A stretch of DNA of 64,000 nucleotides from positions 40,590,428 through 40,654,427 of the forward strand of contig CM026397.1 of the NCBI GenBank assembly GCA_014843695.1, read 5' to 3'. The position numbers were made by a program, and so were the translations under genes. This document shows positions 25,727 through 36,021 of this stretch, piece by piece. Position 1 is the stretch's first letter; each line of letters opens with the position of its first letter. The notes beneath the pieces are model-generated. The model did not search any database and was not told the DNA's origin. It was given only the letters and a program-made list of their open reading frames with translations. The DNA is from Archivesica marissinica (lineage: Eukaryota; Mollusca; Bivalvia; Venerida; Vesicomyidae).

Positions 25727-25975
25727 GGTGTAGTACAGGGTGGCAAATATTTTCTAACAGATCCTGCCATTCATTCCACTAATCAGCAATACGGCGGTAC
25801 TGATCTTGGCACTAATGGGATGAAACATGTGCTTGCCAACCACCAGTGTAACACAATATGTCAGCAACTAGGCTTACATAATCCATATAAAGGGATTGGT
25901 ATTCCACCAGGACCGGAAGCCACCGTTTACACGTTCCAAGTGACGGAAAATAACATCACGACGTTCAATGGGTAG
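25727..25975 (+). CDS. Alpha-kinase, exon 3 (C-terminal part, stop)
   Basis: Begins after TTATATTTGCAG and completes DLQG as Q|GVVQGGKYFL. LTDPAIHS (metal/ATP-site aspartate), TDLGTNGMKH and the zinc-binding HQCNTICQQLGL (Cys-x3-Cys) follow, as in characterised alpha-kinases. The stop is at 25973-25975, giving 250 residues in total, close to a bare kinase domain. A weak donor (GG|GTAGAA) overlaps the stop, so a longer isoform is not excluded. No convincing AATAAA follows within 300 bp; ATTAAA at 26373 is a weak candidate. Intron 2 is 14.1 kb and full of repeats. Confidence 0.9.
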   Translation, partial: GVVQGGKYFLTDPAIHSTNQQYGGTDLGTNGMKHVLANHQCNTICQQLGLHNPYKGIGIPPGPEATVYTFQVTENNITTFNG

Positions 25976-26073
25976 AAAATGGTTGTAAATGGAGCAGTAA
26001 AAGCATGTAACTTGATACATAGCAAACATGTAATATAAGCTGGTGCTGTAAGCAGGACATTTAAATTGTAATT

Positions 26074-26327
26074 CAGAGGCGTATCTAGGGGTGCTCAATG
26101 CAATCGAACACTCCCTTTATTTCCAGAATGATGATTTTTCATGGCATTTATTTCCTATATCCTCACTTTACACCACAGGTCCCGGGACATTTTGGAACTG
26201 TTTTTCAAATTGTTCAGTGCAGTAGACCCCCCCCCCATGATGTGCCAACTGTGGCGACCAGGCCAGCCTAGCTGCCCCGGTCAGATGTTATTACCTTAGC
26301 ACCCTCCTTAATTTGAATACGCCTCTG
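26074..26327. mobile_element. Small DNA element with CAGAGGCGTA inverted ends
   Basis: CAGAGGCGTA at 26074 and TACGCCTCTG ending at 26327 are perfect inverted ends of a segment of about 254 bp that includes a run of 12 C. The right end is followed by a partial duplicate (TACGCCTCTGTAACTGGTAG at 26342). It looks like a non-autonomous DNA transposon 100 bp after the alpha-kinase stop. Confidence 0.65.
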
Positions 26328-26389
26328 TAACTGGTAGTTCTATACGCCTCTGTAACTGGTAGTTCGCATGGCTATTAAATAGATTCGCA

Positions 26390-27727
26390 TATACTACACC
26401 ACTCTGTATATACTACACCACTCCGCATACATTACACCACTCCGCATACACTACACCACTCCGCATACACTACACCACTCCATATATACTACACCACTCC
26501 GCATATACTACACCACTCCGCATACACTACACCTCTCCGCATATACTACACCACCCCGCATACACTACACCACTCCGCATACACTACACCACTCCGCATA
26601 CACTACACCACTCCACATACACTACACCACTCCGCATACACTACACCACTCCGCATACACTACACCACTCCGCATACACTACACCACTCCGCATATACTA
26701 CACCACTCCGCATATACTACACCACCCCGCATACACTACACCACTCCGCATACATTACACCACTCCACATACACTACACCACTCCGCATACACTACACCA
26801 CTCCGCATACATTACACCACTCCGCATACACTACACCACCCCGCATACACTACACCACTCCGCATACACTACACCACTCCGCATACACTACACCACTCCG
26901 CATATACTACACCACTCCACATACACTACACCACTCCGCATATACTACACCACTCCGCATACACTACACCACTCCGCATACACTACACCACTCCACATAT
27001 ACTACACCACTCCGCATATACTACACCACTCCGCATATACTACACCACTCCACATATACTACACCACTCCACATATACTACACCACTCCACATACACTAC
27101 CCCGCATACACTACACCACTCCGCATACACTACACCACTCCGCATACACTACACCACTCCACATATACTACACCACTCCGCATATACTACACCACTCCGC
27201 ATACACTACACCACTCCGCATACACTACACCACTCCGCATATACTACACCACTCCGCATATACTACACCACTCCACATACACTACACCACTCCGCATATA
27301 CTACACCACTCCGCATATACTACACCACTCCGCATACACTACACCACTCCGCATACACTACCCCGCATACACTACACCACTCCGCATACACTACACCACT
27401 CCGCATATACTACACCACTCCACATACACTACACCACTCCACATATACTACACCACTCCGCATACACTACACCACTCCGCATACACTACACCACTCCACA
27501 TACACTACCCCGCATACACTACACCACTCCGCATACACTACACCACTCCGCATACACTACACCACTCCACATATACTACACCACTCCGCATACACTACAC
27601 CACTCCGTATATACTACATCACTCCGCATACACTACACCACTCCGCATACACTACACCACTCCGCATACACTACACCACTCCGCATACACTACACCACTC
27701 CGCATACACTACACCACTCTGCATATA
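26390..27727. repeat. 19-bp tandem array, about 70 copies
   Basis: The unit is CACTCCGCATACACTACAC, with TATACTACAC and CCACAT variants and occasional deleted units (CACTACCCCGCATACAC at about 27095, 27355 and 27505). Those three shortened sites share the same breakpoints, pointing to internal segment copying. It lies between the convergent alpha-kinase and ERCC6L2 genes. Confidence 0.95.
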
Positions 27728-27881
27728 CGACATCAATATCATTCGGAGAAAGAACACCTTGATCTAGTTTTTCAATGACATTTGTGACAACAAATCTGTA
27801 GGACTATATAAATAACTATTTACATTACTATGTTCAAATATATCATAAGACGTGTACCATCATTATTATTTATGTTATATT

Positions 27882-28135
27882 TCGGGTTTTACGCCTGCAT
27901 CAGCACCATTTTGGGCTATATCGCCGGCGGGCAGTTTACCTAACAACACCTTTCCTGGGCAGGCTCCAGCGGTTAACCAGTACTTTGGTGCACCAACCTC
28001 CATAAGAAACTGCCAACTTTTTCATATAAATGAGACACGGCCTGAGCGGGGCTCGAACCCGTGACCATCAGTGATGATAGGTTACAGTGGTATACAAGTC
28101 AGCGACCTTAACCACTCGACCACGGAGGCGGACCA
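27882..28135 (-). mobile_element. SINE-4, near full length
   Basis: The tRNA-like head is at the right end; on the minus strand it reads GTGGTCGAGTGGTTAAGGTC, then a long variable-arm region and B box GGTTCGAGCCCC, like a tRNA-Ser/Leu. The body contains GGGCTATATCGCCGGCGGGC (plus strand) and the tail end GTTTTACGCCTGCATCAGCA. Sister copies are at 32868, 49205, 47212 and 61640. Confidence 0.85.
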
Positions 28136-28284
28136 CCATGATTTAACTGATTTAAATCCAACAACCCTGACCACAGTTGATGATAGGTTACAGTGGTATA
28201 CAAGTCAGCGACCTTAACCACTCGACCACGGAGGCGGACCACCATGATTTAACTGATTTAAATCCAACAACCCTGACCACAGTT
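28073..28284. repeat. 106-bp tandem duplication covering the SINE-4 head
   Basis: The head of the SINE-4 copy plus about 45 bp of flank (CATGATTTAACTGATTTAAA) is present twice in tandem, at 28073 and 28179, giving two complete tRNA-like A-box regions but only one B box. Confidence 0.85.
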
Positions 28285-28520
28285 GATGACAGTAGTGATC
28301 ACTGAGCTTATATAATTGAATGTGTGTTACAATAAGGTTGAACTGTTCGAAGTCTAGTCATTTTGTCTTGTCCATAAATGAATTGATGTACTTAGTCAGT
28401 TGTAAGGAGATTATAAGATATAATAAACAGTTAATAGTTTTATTGCTGAATTATGTATTGTTACAATTATGTTATAACAAATTGTGTTGTGCACAATAAT
28501 GAATATATATTGGATATATT

Positions 28521-28737
28521 TAAAGGCTTTTGCAAACAACATAGATCCAGATCAGCCGCAGAGTGACGCTGCATACTGATCAGGAGCTATGTTGTTTGCA
28601 ACATAGCCAAGTGTCTTAGCAAGATCATCTGAATAGCAAACAGCATAGAGCCTGATCAGACGGAACGTTCCGTGGCGGGCGATCTGGCTCTATGTCCTTT
28701 GCAAATACTGTTTGAACGGTATCCAGAATGAAATGGG
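28521..28737. mobile_element. Double-hairpin MITE, same group as 11785 and 51540
   Basis: Contains GCAAACAACATAGATCCAGA ... AGCTATGTTGTTTGC and a second pair AGCAAACAGCATAGAGCC ... GGCTCTATGTCCTTTGC, two hairpins in series around GATCAG words. The outer ends are degraded. Confidence 0.7.
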
Positions 28738-28756
28738 TTACGCCAGGACTCACAAT

Positions 28757-28762
28757 TTTATT
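28757..28762 (-). promoter_or_regulatory. Candidate polyadenylation signal AATAAA of ERCC6L2-like gene
   Basis: TTTATT on the plus strand, AATAAA on the minus strand, about 104 nt past the stop codon at 28866. Confidence 0.5.
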
Positions 28763-28865
28763 TTGGGACTCATGGATTTATAGCCCAGCGAGTCCTGGGA
28801 CTCACAGAGAATAAATTGTAAAAAAATCAGTGTATATAAGAAATACATATTGTTGTCATCATACA

Positions 28866-29911
28866 TCAACTAAATAAACTTGCTGAGCCGTCAAGTAGTC
28901 CACGAGATTCAGAATTCTGTATGTTGTTTAGTTCATCTTGTTTAGCTATATTTTTCTTCAACTTTCCAGAGGTAAACAAATCATTAAAGTCTGCATCACT
29001 GTCTTCTATCAGTCTATCAACAAGATTTCTCTTATCCGGTTCCTTTCTCTTCTTTTTCTTCCACAATTTCGGATTATCAAAACAATCATAATTATCATCC
29101 TTCAACGTACTAGCATCTAAATTTACCTCTGCATCACTTGTATCATTATCAAATAACACATCTATAGATTTAAGAGAATTTTTGGTTTTATCTGAAACAC
29201 GGATTTTCTTATTACCAGCTTTAAACATATCTTTTCTAGAATAACTGCTACCAAATATTTCATCTACAGCCTTAAAGGGGTCGTCAGTGTCCGGTGACAC
29301 ATCTCTCTTTTTCATTGTCACCTTTTTCACCAGAGAACTCTTTGTGTAATTCTTCGTTGGTGGCAGTTTTTTTACCTGTTTTACAGTCTCCTCTATATCA
29401 AAGAACATATCATCTAGAACATTTGACACAGTCGATGCTTTCATTTTGTTTCTCTTCAGTTCTTGTATTTTGTGTCCAATTCTTGCACCTGCCGGTAAAT
29501 TTGTAACATTCTCTTCACTGTGATTACCAATTTCATCAAGAAGATCCTCTGCATCCTCACATTTAGGTCCTCTTTCAGTATCTATGTTTCTGTCATTCTC
29601 TTCCTCCACATAATCATTCTCACTATAAACGTATGCAGAAGCCACTGGTTCATGTTTCATTCTCCCCTCAACTTTACACTTTTTTATCAATCTCTTTTTT
29701 GGTGAACTGACAACCCTCTTTCTATGGGAGATGTTTCTACCAACTTCCATACTGTCCACATCAGATTGAGGAGTGTCAGATCTTATACTAGGCTGACTTA
29801 CAGATTCACTATCAGGTTCAGCGTTGTCAAGGAAAGCGATACTCTGGCCAATGCTACTGCGAAACCGTAACCTGGAAGGTGTGCTTCTCTTCTGTGTGTA
29901 TTTTAATTTCT
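28866..29911 (-). CDS. ERCC6L2: ERCC6L2-like, last coding exon (Lys/Ser-rich tail)
   Basis: A 1046-nt exon with acceptor TTATTTCCAG and phase 1 entry (GAG), ending at the TGA at 28866-28868. It encodes 347 residues of charged low-complexity tail: KLKYTQKRSTPSRLRFRSS at the start, many acidic and basic patches (SSPKKRLIKKC, KKKKRKEPDKR) and repeated acidic-hydrophobic words such as DDMFFDIEE, DPFKAVDEIFG, SIDVLFDND and DADFNDLF. These words recur four times with the same D-x-h-F spacing and may be short linear binding motifs; that is inference. In the vertebrate protein, as I recall it, the HNC region lies near the end, so this long tail looks lineage-specific. No domain is recognised. Confidence 0.85.
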
Positions 29912-29941
29912 CTGGAAATAAGTTTAAACTTTATTATTTAT

Positions 29942-30144
29942 TTTACAACGATTGCGAAACAAGCTTTAACAACTTATATTAATTACTCTCGTTGGCGCGG
30001 ATGTAAGCGTAAATGTGGTCATTCGTGTGGGAGGAAACCAGAGTACCCAGAGTTAACCAACCCGATCCCATTTCACATATTGCCCGGTCCGAGGATCGAA
30101 CCTGGGTTGCATTGGTGAGGGAGCACGCTAATCGGACAGCCTCT
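29942..30144 (-). mobile_element. SINE-2 copy
   Basis: Reversed SINE-2 in the intron before the last ERCC6L2 exon. The tail (reversed TTGCGAAACAAGCTTTAAC), the body and the head end GAGCACGCTAATCGGACAGC are all recognisable. Confidence 0.85.
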
Positions 30145-30302
30145 AGAAATAAGAGAAAACTTAAGATAACTTCTCAGATGTGCAAACAAAGAACCGATTT
30201 GAAAAAGTGACGCATAAACACAACTTGAGCAAATTAAAAGTTATCTATTTTACGATTGAGTAATAATTTATATATGGGTCCATTGGTAATCATTCCTCAT
30301 TT

Positions 30303-30490
30303 ATGCAGGTTCGATCCCCCGTCTGACCCTAATAAAATTAACAGTCGTTCAGATGGGACTTTAAACCGAGGTCTCGTGTCGGTGCTTTACACCGTGCACG
30401 TAAAAACACCAGAGGGGACTCTGGAATGGGTCTCTGTCTGCATCATTGCACTAATCTCTTCAGGAGGCGATAAATAAACGTAAAACACAC
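30303..30490 (+). mobile_element. SINE-1, head-truncated
   Basis: Begins at the B box (CAGGTTCGATCCCCCGTCTG) and runs to TAAATAAACGTAAAACACAC. About 45 bp is missing before GGCGATAAATAAACG. Confidence 0.85.
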
Positions 30491-30971
30491 ACATTCCTCA
30501 TTAACACAATGTACTTGATATCATTATGTGGAGACCCGCTTAGGCATGTACCGCATATAGATAACATTAGACATGTGAAGACAAAAATGAGATGTGAAAG
30601 AACAGAAAGCTTAAAAAAACAATTGTCCAAATTTACTGACAAGTAATTGCCCATGGACCACTTACTTATCACAGTCCCATGGACTTGTTACGCAATCTGA
30701 TCACAACTTACAGACGCTCTATGAAATAATACAATTTATCAAGCACATTGATTCTCGATGACACAGCAAATGATTCCAGTTCATGTATGCAAGATTTCTG
30801 CAAATAATATTTAATGCCTACATAATCGTCGTCATCATTCTATCTTCCTTAGATATCAAGGCCCTCGCAGGTATGTAGTCATATTCCTCCTATAATGTCT
30901 AGTTCTGTTCAATAATTGATTTCAACTTCACCGCTTAATTGGCTTTCCCCATTTATAAGTAGTGTCTATAG

Positions 30972-31213
30972 CTGTCCAATTAGCGCAGTGGTTAGAGCAC
31001 TCGCTTCTCACCAATGCAACCCAGGTTCAATCCTCGGACTGGGAAGTATGTGAGATGGTAAGGTGGTCGCCAGATTGGGCAGGTGGGTTTTCTCAGGGTA
31101 CTCCGGTTTCATCCCACACGATGACCATATAAACGCTTTCATCCGCGCCAACGAGAGTGATTAATATAAGTTGCTAAAACTTGTTTCGCAATCGTTGAAA
31201 AATAAATAAAGTT
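30972..31213 (+). mobile_element. SINE-2, full length
   Basis: tRNA-like head GCTGTCCAATTAGCGCAGTG with A box, B box GGTTCAATCC, body GGTGGTCGCCAGATTGGGCA and tail TTGTTTCGCAATCGTTGAAA ending in AATAAAGTTTAAA. The best complete reference copy of this family in the window. Confidence 0.9.
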
Positions 31214-31316
31214 TAAATTAAATAATGTCTATTAATGCAAGTCAACTAGTTTTAGTGTACTTATACTGCATCAAAAATACAGAGTGTACCAAAGATTTAC
31301 CTCATCCGTAGGACCG

Positions 31317-31536
31317 TGGAAGTCGTGATAGCGCAGTGGATGTGTGTTCGCTTCAAGTTCGAGCCCCGCTGGAGCCGCTACGATTGTGCCCTTAGGCAAG
31401 GCATTTAAAGTTCACGTTGCATCTTCTCTCGCCCTCGTGGCGATGGATTCCATCAGGAATGAGGTCTCGAGAGTGATTAATATAAGCTGTAATAACTTGT
31501 TTCACAATCGAGCTAAAATTAATTTGTATATACTAC
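31317..31536 (+). mobile_element. SINE-3, full length, tail abuts ERCC6L2 exon donor
   Basis: Head AGTCGTGATAGCGCAGTGGA, B box GTTCGAGCCCC, body GCGATGGATTCCATCAGGAA and tail GAGCTAAAATTAATTTGTAT. The last bases (TACTAC) are, on the minus strand, the splice donor GTAGTA of the exon ending at 31537. Confidence 0.9.
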
Positions 31537-31754
31537 CTCTTTCGTATTTCCTTTTACTATAGCTTTCTTCTGCATGCCTCAATTCCGAGACGGAATTCTT
31601 TAACTTATGAACATCTTTGAGAGCCGCATTCCTAGTTTCGTAGAAGTTGTTCAGTAAACGGATCCTCTCACTTACTCCAGAACTCAGAACCAGCTCAGCA
31701 AACTCCAACAGGGAACCGGCCTTGTGATGCTGGCACATTTCCTCAATGTGTTTA
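31537..31754 (-). CDS. ERCC6L2: ERCC6L2-like, HNC-region exon
   Basis: A 218-nt exon, acceptor TTTGATTTCAG, donor GAAAGAG|GTAGTA, phases 2 to 1, matching both neighbours. It encodes KHIEEMCQHHKAGSLLEFAE, then LSSGVSERIRLLNNFYETRN and a charged helix (DVHKLKNSVSELRHAEES). This aligns from memory with the conserved C-terminal HNC region of ERCC6L2 (FLIGxTP followed by a helix ending in an aromatic FY segment). The previous exon supplies FLIGQTPNAFRL. The donor lies inside a SINE-3 tail. Confidence 0.88.
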
Positions 31755-32344
31755 CTGAAATCAAACACAAATGGTTCCTTGGTTCCATATTTTAATTATA
31801 GGGCTTCTAAACTTTTCAAAACCAAATTGGTCTGAGCCAAAATCGTCACCACTTTTCTTTGCAATATTTTACATTACACCCCACCCCCCTCCAAAAACAG
31901 CAACAGCAGTTGTTTTCCAAATATAACTGGTACACAAAGGAATTTTAACAGCGTTGTATCAACTGTAGCAGACTATGGCATTCCACTAGAGCACTAACAA
32001 AATAAGCATTATTTAATATATATCCGAATAATTACATATCCGAAATTGAAAACACAATGTATTATTATATGAGGTTATATAAAACGCGAGTGAAAGTCAA
32101 AATTAATATACGATATAGGACTAGGATTAAAACTGGACTGAAAAGTTGCTCTTAAATGCCGGTCTTAATGTACCTCCACACAAAAAAGCCAAATACAAGT
32201 TTGCAGAACTACAACTGTCAAACTAATAAATTGCTTAGGTACCATATAAGACTGTGCCGACTCATTACAGATAATCCTCCATCTTCTCGGGCAGATAATA
32301 CAAATATTAAATTAGTACGTTCAGACTGAACGAATACCATCTAA
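31755..32344. other. Intron stretch without recognised feature
   Basis: AT-rich ERCC6L2 intron sequence. Apart from a C-rich patch near 31880, nothing is supported. Confidence 0.4.
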
Positions 32345-32845
32345 GCAGAAGCTTAAAGTGCCGAGACAGGAACCAGCTATTGTAATTGACCAGTCATACT
32401 GAGACAGGAACCAGCTATTGTAATTGACCAGTCATACCGAGACAGGAACCAGTTATTGTAATTGACCAGTGCCGAGACAGGAACCAGCTATTGTAATTGA
32501 CCAGTGCCGAGACAGGAACCAGCTATTGTAATTGACCAGTACCGAGACAGGAACCAGCTATTGTAATTGACCAGTACCGAGACAGGAACCAGCTATTGTA
32601 ATTGACCAGTCATACCGAGACAGGAACCAGCTATTATAATTGACCAAACCAGCTATTGTAATTGACCAAACCAGCTATTGTAATTGACCAAACCAGCTAT
32701 TGTAATTGACCAAATCAGCTATTGTAATTTACCAGTCATACCGAGACAGGAACCAGCTATTGTAATTGACCAAACCAGCTATTGTAATTGACCAAACCAG
32801 CTATTGTAATTGACCAAACCAGCTATTGTAATTGACCAGTCATAA
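32345..32845. repeat. Tandem array with two nested unit lengths
   Basis: Long units contain CCGAGACAGGAACCAGCTAT and TGTAATTGACCAGT. They alternate with a short 22-bp unit (AAACCAGCTATTGTAATTGACC) produced by dropping the GAGACAGG segment. Confidence 0.9.
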
Positions 32846-32867
32846 TTATAATACATTGTTTGTTTGT

Positions 32868-33113
32868 TAGTTCAGGTTTTACGCCTGCATCAGCACCATT
32901 TTGGGCTATATCGCCGGCGGGCAGTTTACCTAACAACATCTTTCCTGGACAGGCTCTAGTGGTTAACCAGTACTTGGGTGCACCAACCTCCGTAAGAAAC
33001 TGCAAACATTATCATATAGACACGGGCTTGGGCGGGGCTCGAACCTATGTCCATAAGTGACGATAGGTTACTGTGGTATACAAGTCAGCGACTTAACCAC
33101 TCGACCACGGAGG
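32868..33113 (-). mobile_element. SINE-4, near full length
   Basis: Same order as the copy at 27882: tail GTTTTACGCCTGCATCAGCA, body TATATCGCCGGCGGGCAGTT, B box region GGGGCTCGAACC and head ending ACTCGACCACGGAGGC. Confidence 0.88.
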
Positions 33114-33324
33114 CTATAATATATTGTATATTTAAGGAAAACAGGTATGTACTTAACATAAATTTATAACTTTCTTTAAAATACCCAGTAAAAACAGATT
33201 CTTCCAATTTAGCATTCATTCTAGATAATGAAATCTAGTCTCAACCATAAGAAGTGAAGTCCTAACACATGCCGACATCCATAAGTTAATTAAAAAATTG
33301 AATCTGTTGTTTCCGACTTTTTGT

Positions 33325-33605
33325 GTTTTTTACATTTATTTATCGTCGCTACCGGTTGCCCATATGAGCGATGCCTCCTGAAGAGATTAGTCGTTTTAGA
33401 TGTTGGAGGATAGTGCAATGATACAGACAGAGACCCATTCCAGAGTCTCCTCTGGTTCTTTTACGTGCACAGTGTAAAGCACCGACACGAGACCTCGGTT
33501 TAACGTCCCATCTGAAAGACTGTTAATTTTATTAGGGTCAGACAGGGGATCGATCCTGCGATCCCTGGATTACAAGTCCAGCCTGTGACCACTGGACTAC
33601 AGATC
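33325..33605 (-). mobile_element. SINE-1, full length
   Basis: Complete reversed SINE-1 including the tRNA-like head (on the minus strand ACGGATCTGTAGTCCAGTGG). The anticodon-stem equivalent CTGGA/TCCAG encloses a 7-nt loop, so the head resembles a tRNA-Thr(GGT); that tRNA identity is inference. Confidence 0.92.
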
Positions 33606-33775
33606 CGTTTACGATCGTTGTTTACGACATCAAGGGTTGCTCTATTTACGTGTGACAGTTTGTGTCGATGGCTTCCAAGACAGATTCGCCGTCTGCTATT
33701 GTGCAATCCAGCAGAGGTGTAATAACTCGATAAGTTGATTGAAACTGGATATTCAAACATATTTTATGATAACAG

Positions 33776-33817
33776 ACGGTTCTGTAGTCCAGTGGTAACA
33801 CGCTGGAATGGTAATGC
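33776..33817 (+). mobile_element. Solitary SINE-1 tRNA-like head
   Basis: GTAGTCCAGTGGTAACACGC and the following anticodon arm are present; the rest of the element is missing. Confidence 0.75.
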
Positions 33818-33974
33818 AGTCAAGTAGTTTTAGATATCCTTATGTAGTTTTAGTGAAAAAATAGCGCATTTTAAATACATTTGGACTCTCTCATGGCATT
33901 TGAGCATTTGCAACACGAGACAGACGAAGACAAGCTTGTAAATCACTGAGCACGAGAAAGAAGCATTCTTGCTT

Positions 33975-34686
33975 AACCAGTCAACTTGTACCCTGTACCA
34001 GTTAGCCAGTCAACTTGTAGTTTATCCTGTACCAGTTAGCTAGTCAACTTGTAGTTTACCTGTACCAGTTAGCCAGTCAACTTGTAGTTTACCTGTACCA
34101 GTTAGCCAGTCAACTTGTAGTTTACCCTGTACCAGTTAGCTAGTCAACTTGTAGTTTACCCTGTACCAGTTAGCTAGTCAACTTGTAGTTTACCCTGTAC
34201 CAGTTAGCTAGTCAACTTGTAGTTTACCCTGTACCAGTTAGCCAGTCAACTTGTAGTTTACCTGTACCAGTTAGCTAGTCAACTTGTAGTATACCCTGTA
34301 CCAGTTAGCTAGTCAACTTGTAGTTTACCCTGTACCAGTTAGCCAGTCAACTTGTAGTTTACCCTGTACCAGTTAGCTAGTCAACTTGTAGTTTACCTGT
34401 ACCAGTTAGCTAGTCAACTTGTAGTTTACCTGTACCAGTTAGCTAGTCAACTTGTAGTTTACCCTGTACCAGTTAGCTAGTCAACTTGTAGTTTACCCTG
34501 TACCAGTTAGCTAGTCAACTTGTAGTTTACCCTGTACCAGTTAGCTAGTCAACTTGTAGTTTACCCTGTACCAGTTAGCTAGTCAACTTGTAGTTTACCC
34601 TGTACCAGTTAGCTAGTCAACTTGTAGTTTACCCTGTACCAGTTAGCTAGTCAACTTGTAGTTTACCCTGTACGAGTTAGCTAGTC
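33975..34686. repeat. 34-bp tandem array, about 21 copies, ends at a splice donor
   Basis: The unit contains AGTCAACTTGTAGTTTACCC and TGTACCAGTTAGC. Its right end is about 6 nt from the donor GTAAGT (reversed, 34687-34692) of the next ERCC6L2 exon. Confidence 0.95.
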
Positions 34687-34692
34687 ACTTAC

Positions 34693-34832
34693 AGCCTGAA
34701 TGCGTTAGGTGTTTGTCCAATGAGGAACTTGGTGTTTCCAATCACAGTGGAGCGTTCAGTGTTGTGATCTTCCACAGGTAATCCCCGGCGACCACCTTTT
34801 TTGACAGGTTGCGGAAATTCGTCATCGCTTGG
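34693..34832 (-). CDS. ERCC6L2: ERCC6L2-like, exon with FLIGQTP motif
   Basis: A 140-nt exon, acceptor TTCCTACAG, donor GGCT|GTAAGT, phases 0 to 2. It encodes PSDDEFPQPVKKGGRRGLPV and then STVIGNTKFLIGQTPNAFRL. The FLIG-x-TP string begins the HNC region in the ERCC6L2 family. Phase 0 entry is compatible with the preceding exon only if that exon uses the donor inside the first 23-bp repeat unit (see 40262-40413). Confidence 0.87.
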
Positions 34833-34939
34833 CTGTAGGAACAAGCAAACATACTACCTTCATTATTGTCGCATCGCATACTTTTAGCCTCGTGTATATT
34901 TAGAAACAGCAGGGCTCAGTCTAGAGGGTGACATGGGCG

Positions 34940-35690
34940 AAATAGTCGCCCTAGGGACTCTCACTTCACCCTAGGGACTCTCACTTCGCCCTAGGGACTC
35001 TCACTTCACCCTAGGGACTCTCACTTTGCCCTGGGGACTCTCACTTCGCCCTGGGGACTCTCACTTCACCCTGGGGACTCTCACTTCACCCTGGGGACTC
35101 TCACTTCACCCTGGGGACTCTCACTTCGCCCTGGGGACTCTCACTTCGCCCTGGGGACTCTCACTTCGCCCTAGGGACTCTCACTTCGCCCTAGGGACTC
35201 TCACTTCGCCCTAGGGACTCTCACTTCGCCCTAGGGACTCTCACTTCGCCCTAGGGACTCTCACTTCGCCCTAGGGACTCTCACTTCACCCTAGTGGGGA
35301 CTCTCACTTCGCCCTAGGGACTCTCACTTCGCCCTAGGGACTCTCACTTCACCCTAGTGGGGACTCTCACTTCGCCCTGGGGACTCTCACTTCGCCCTGG
35401 GGACTCTCACTTCGCCCTGGGGACTCTCACTTCGCCCTGGGGACTCTCACTTCGCCCTAGGGACTCTCACTTCGCCCTAGGGACTCTCACTTCGCCCTAG
35501 GGACTCTCACTTCGCCCTAGGGACTCTCACTTCGCCCTAGGGACTCTCACTTCGCCCTAGGGACTCTCTCTTCACCCTAGGGACTCTCACTTCACCCTAG
35601 GGACTCTCACTTCACCCTAGGGACTCTCACTTCACCCTAGGGACTCTCACTTCACCCTGGGGACTCTCACTTCACCCTGGGGATCCCACT
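34940..35690. repeat. 21-bp tandem array, about 36 copies
   Basis: The unit is CCCTAGGGACTCTCACTTC plus GC or AC. CTAGGG/CTGGGG variants come in blocks, and two units have a GTGGGG insertion at 35290 and 35355. Confidence 0.95.
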
Positions 35691-35788
35691 TCTCCCTAAA
35701 AATAATGTTTGTTCTTCCAAATTTTTTTCATACCAAATTTTGTCCCGTAAGCTATAATGGTCATTGTAAAGTACTATGTTGTATATAA

Positions 35789-36021
35789 CCCTTTCAACAC
35801 CGCAGACCTCTAAATAGGCTTACAAAAAGTGTAGATCCAGATGAGCCGGCTCGTGACGAGCCGTCTCATCAGGATCTGCACTTTTTGCCAGTAATATTAC
35901 TAATTTTAGACATAATTACCCATTTTGATAAATGAACTTGTCCAAATGTGATTATCTGATTCATTTATTGGTTTATGAATATCATGGACCAGTCCATGTG
36001 AGTTACTTGGTGTTGAATGGG
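35789..36021. mobile_element. MITE with ACCCTTTCAACACC ends
   Basis: ACCCTTTCAACACC at the left and GGTGTTGAATGGGTT at the right are inverted ends. Inside is a hairpin AGTGTAGATCCAGATGAGCC ... GGATCTGCACTTTTTG. It resembles the TTAA MITE at 11785 in architecture and lies within the DNA element at 34908-36251. Confidence 0.7.

Noticed and set aside
27852..28064. Small protein with FTPASAPFWAISPAGSLPNN
   Set aside because: The same frame recurs in the copy at 32860. It is the body of SINE-4 read as protein.
33325..33605. Genuine tRNA genes at SINE heads
   Set aside because: Heads have A and B boxes and partial cloverleaf pairing, but each is fused to a SINE body, lacks a proper acceptor stem and occurs in many truncated copies.
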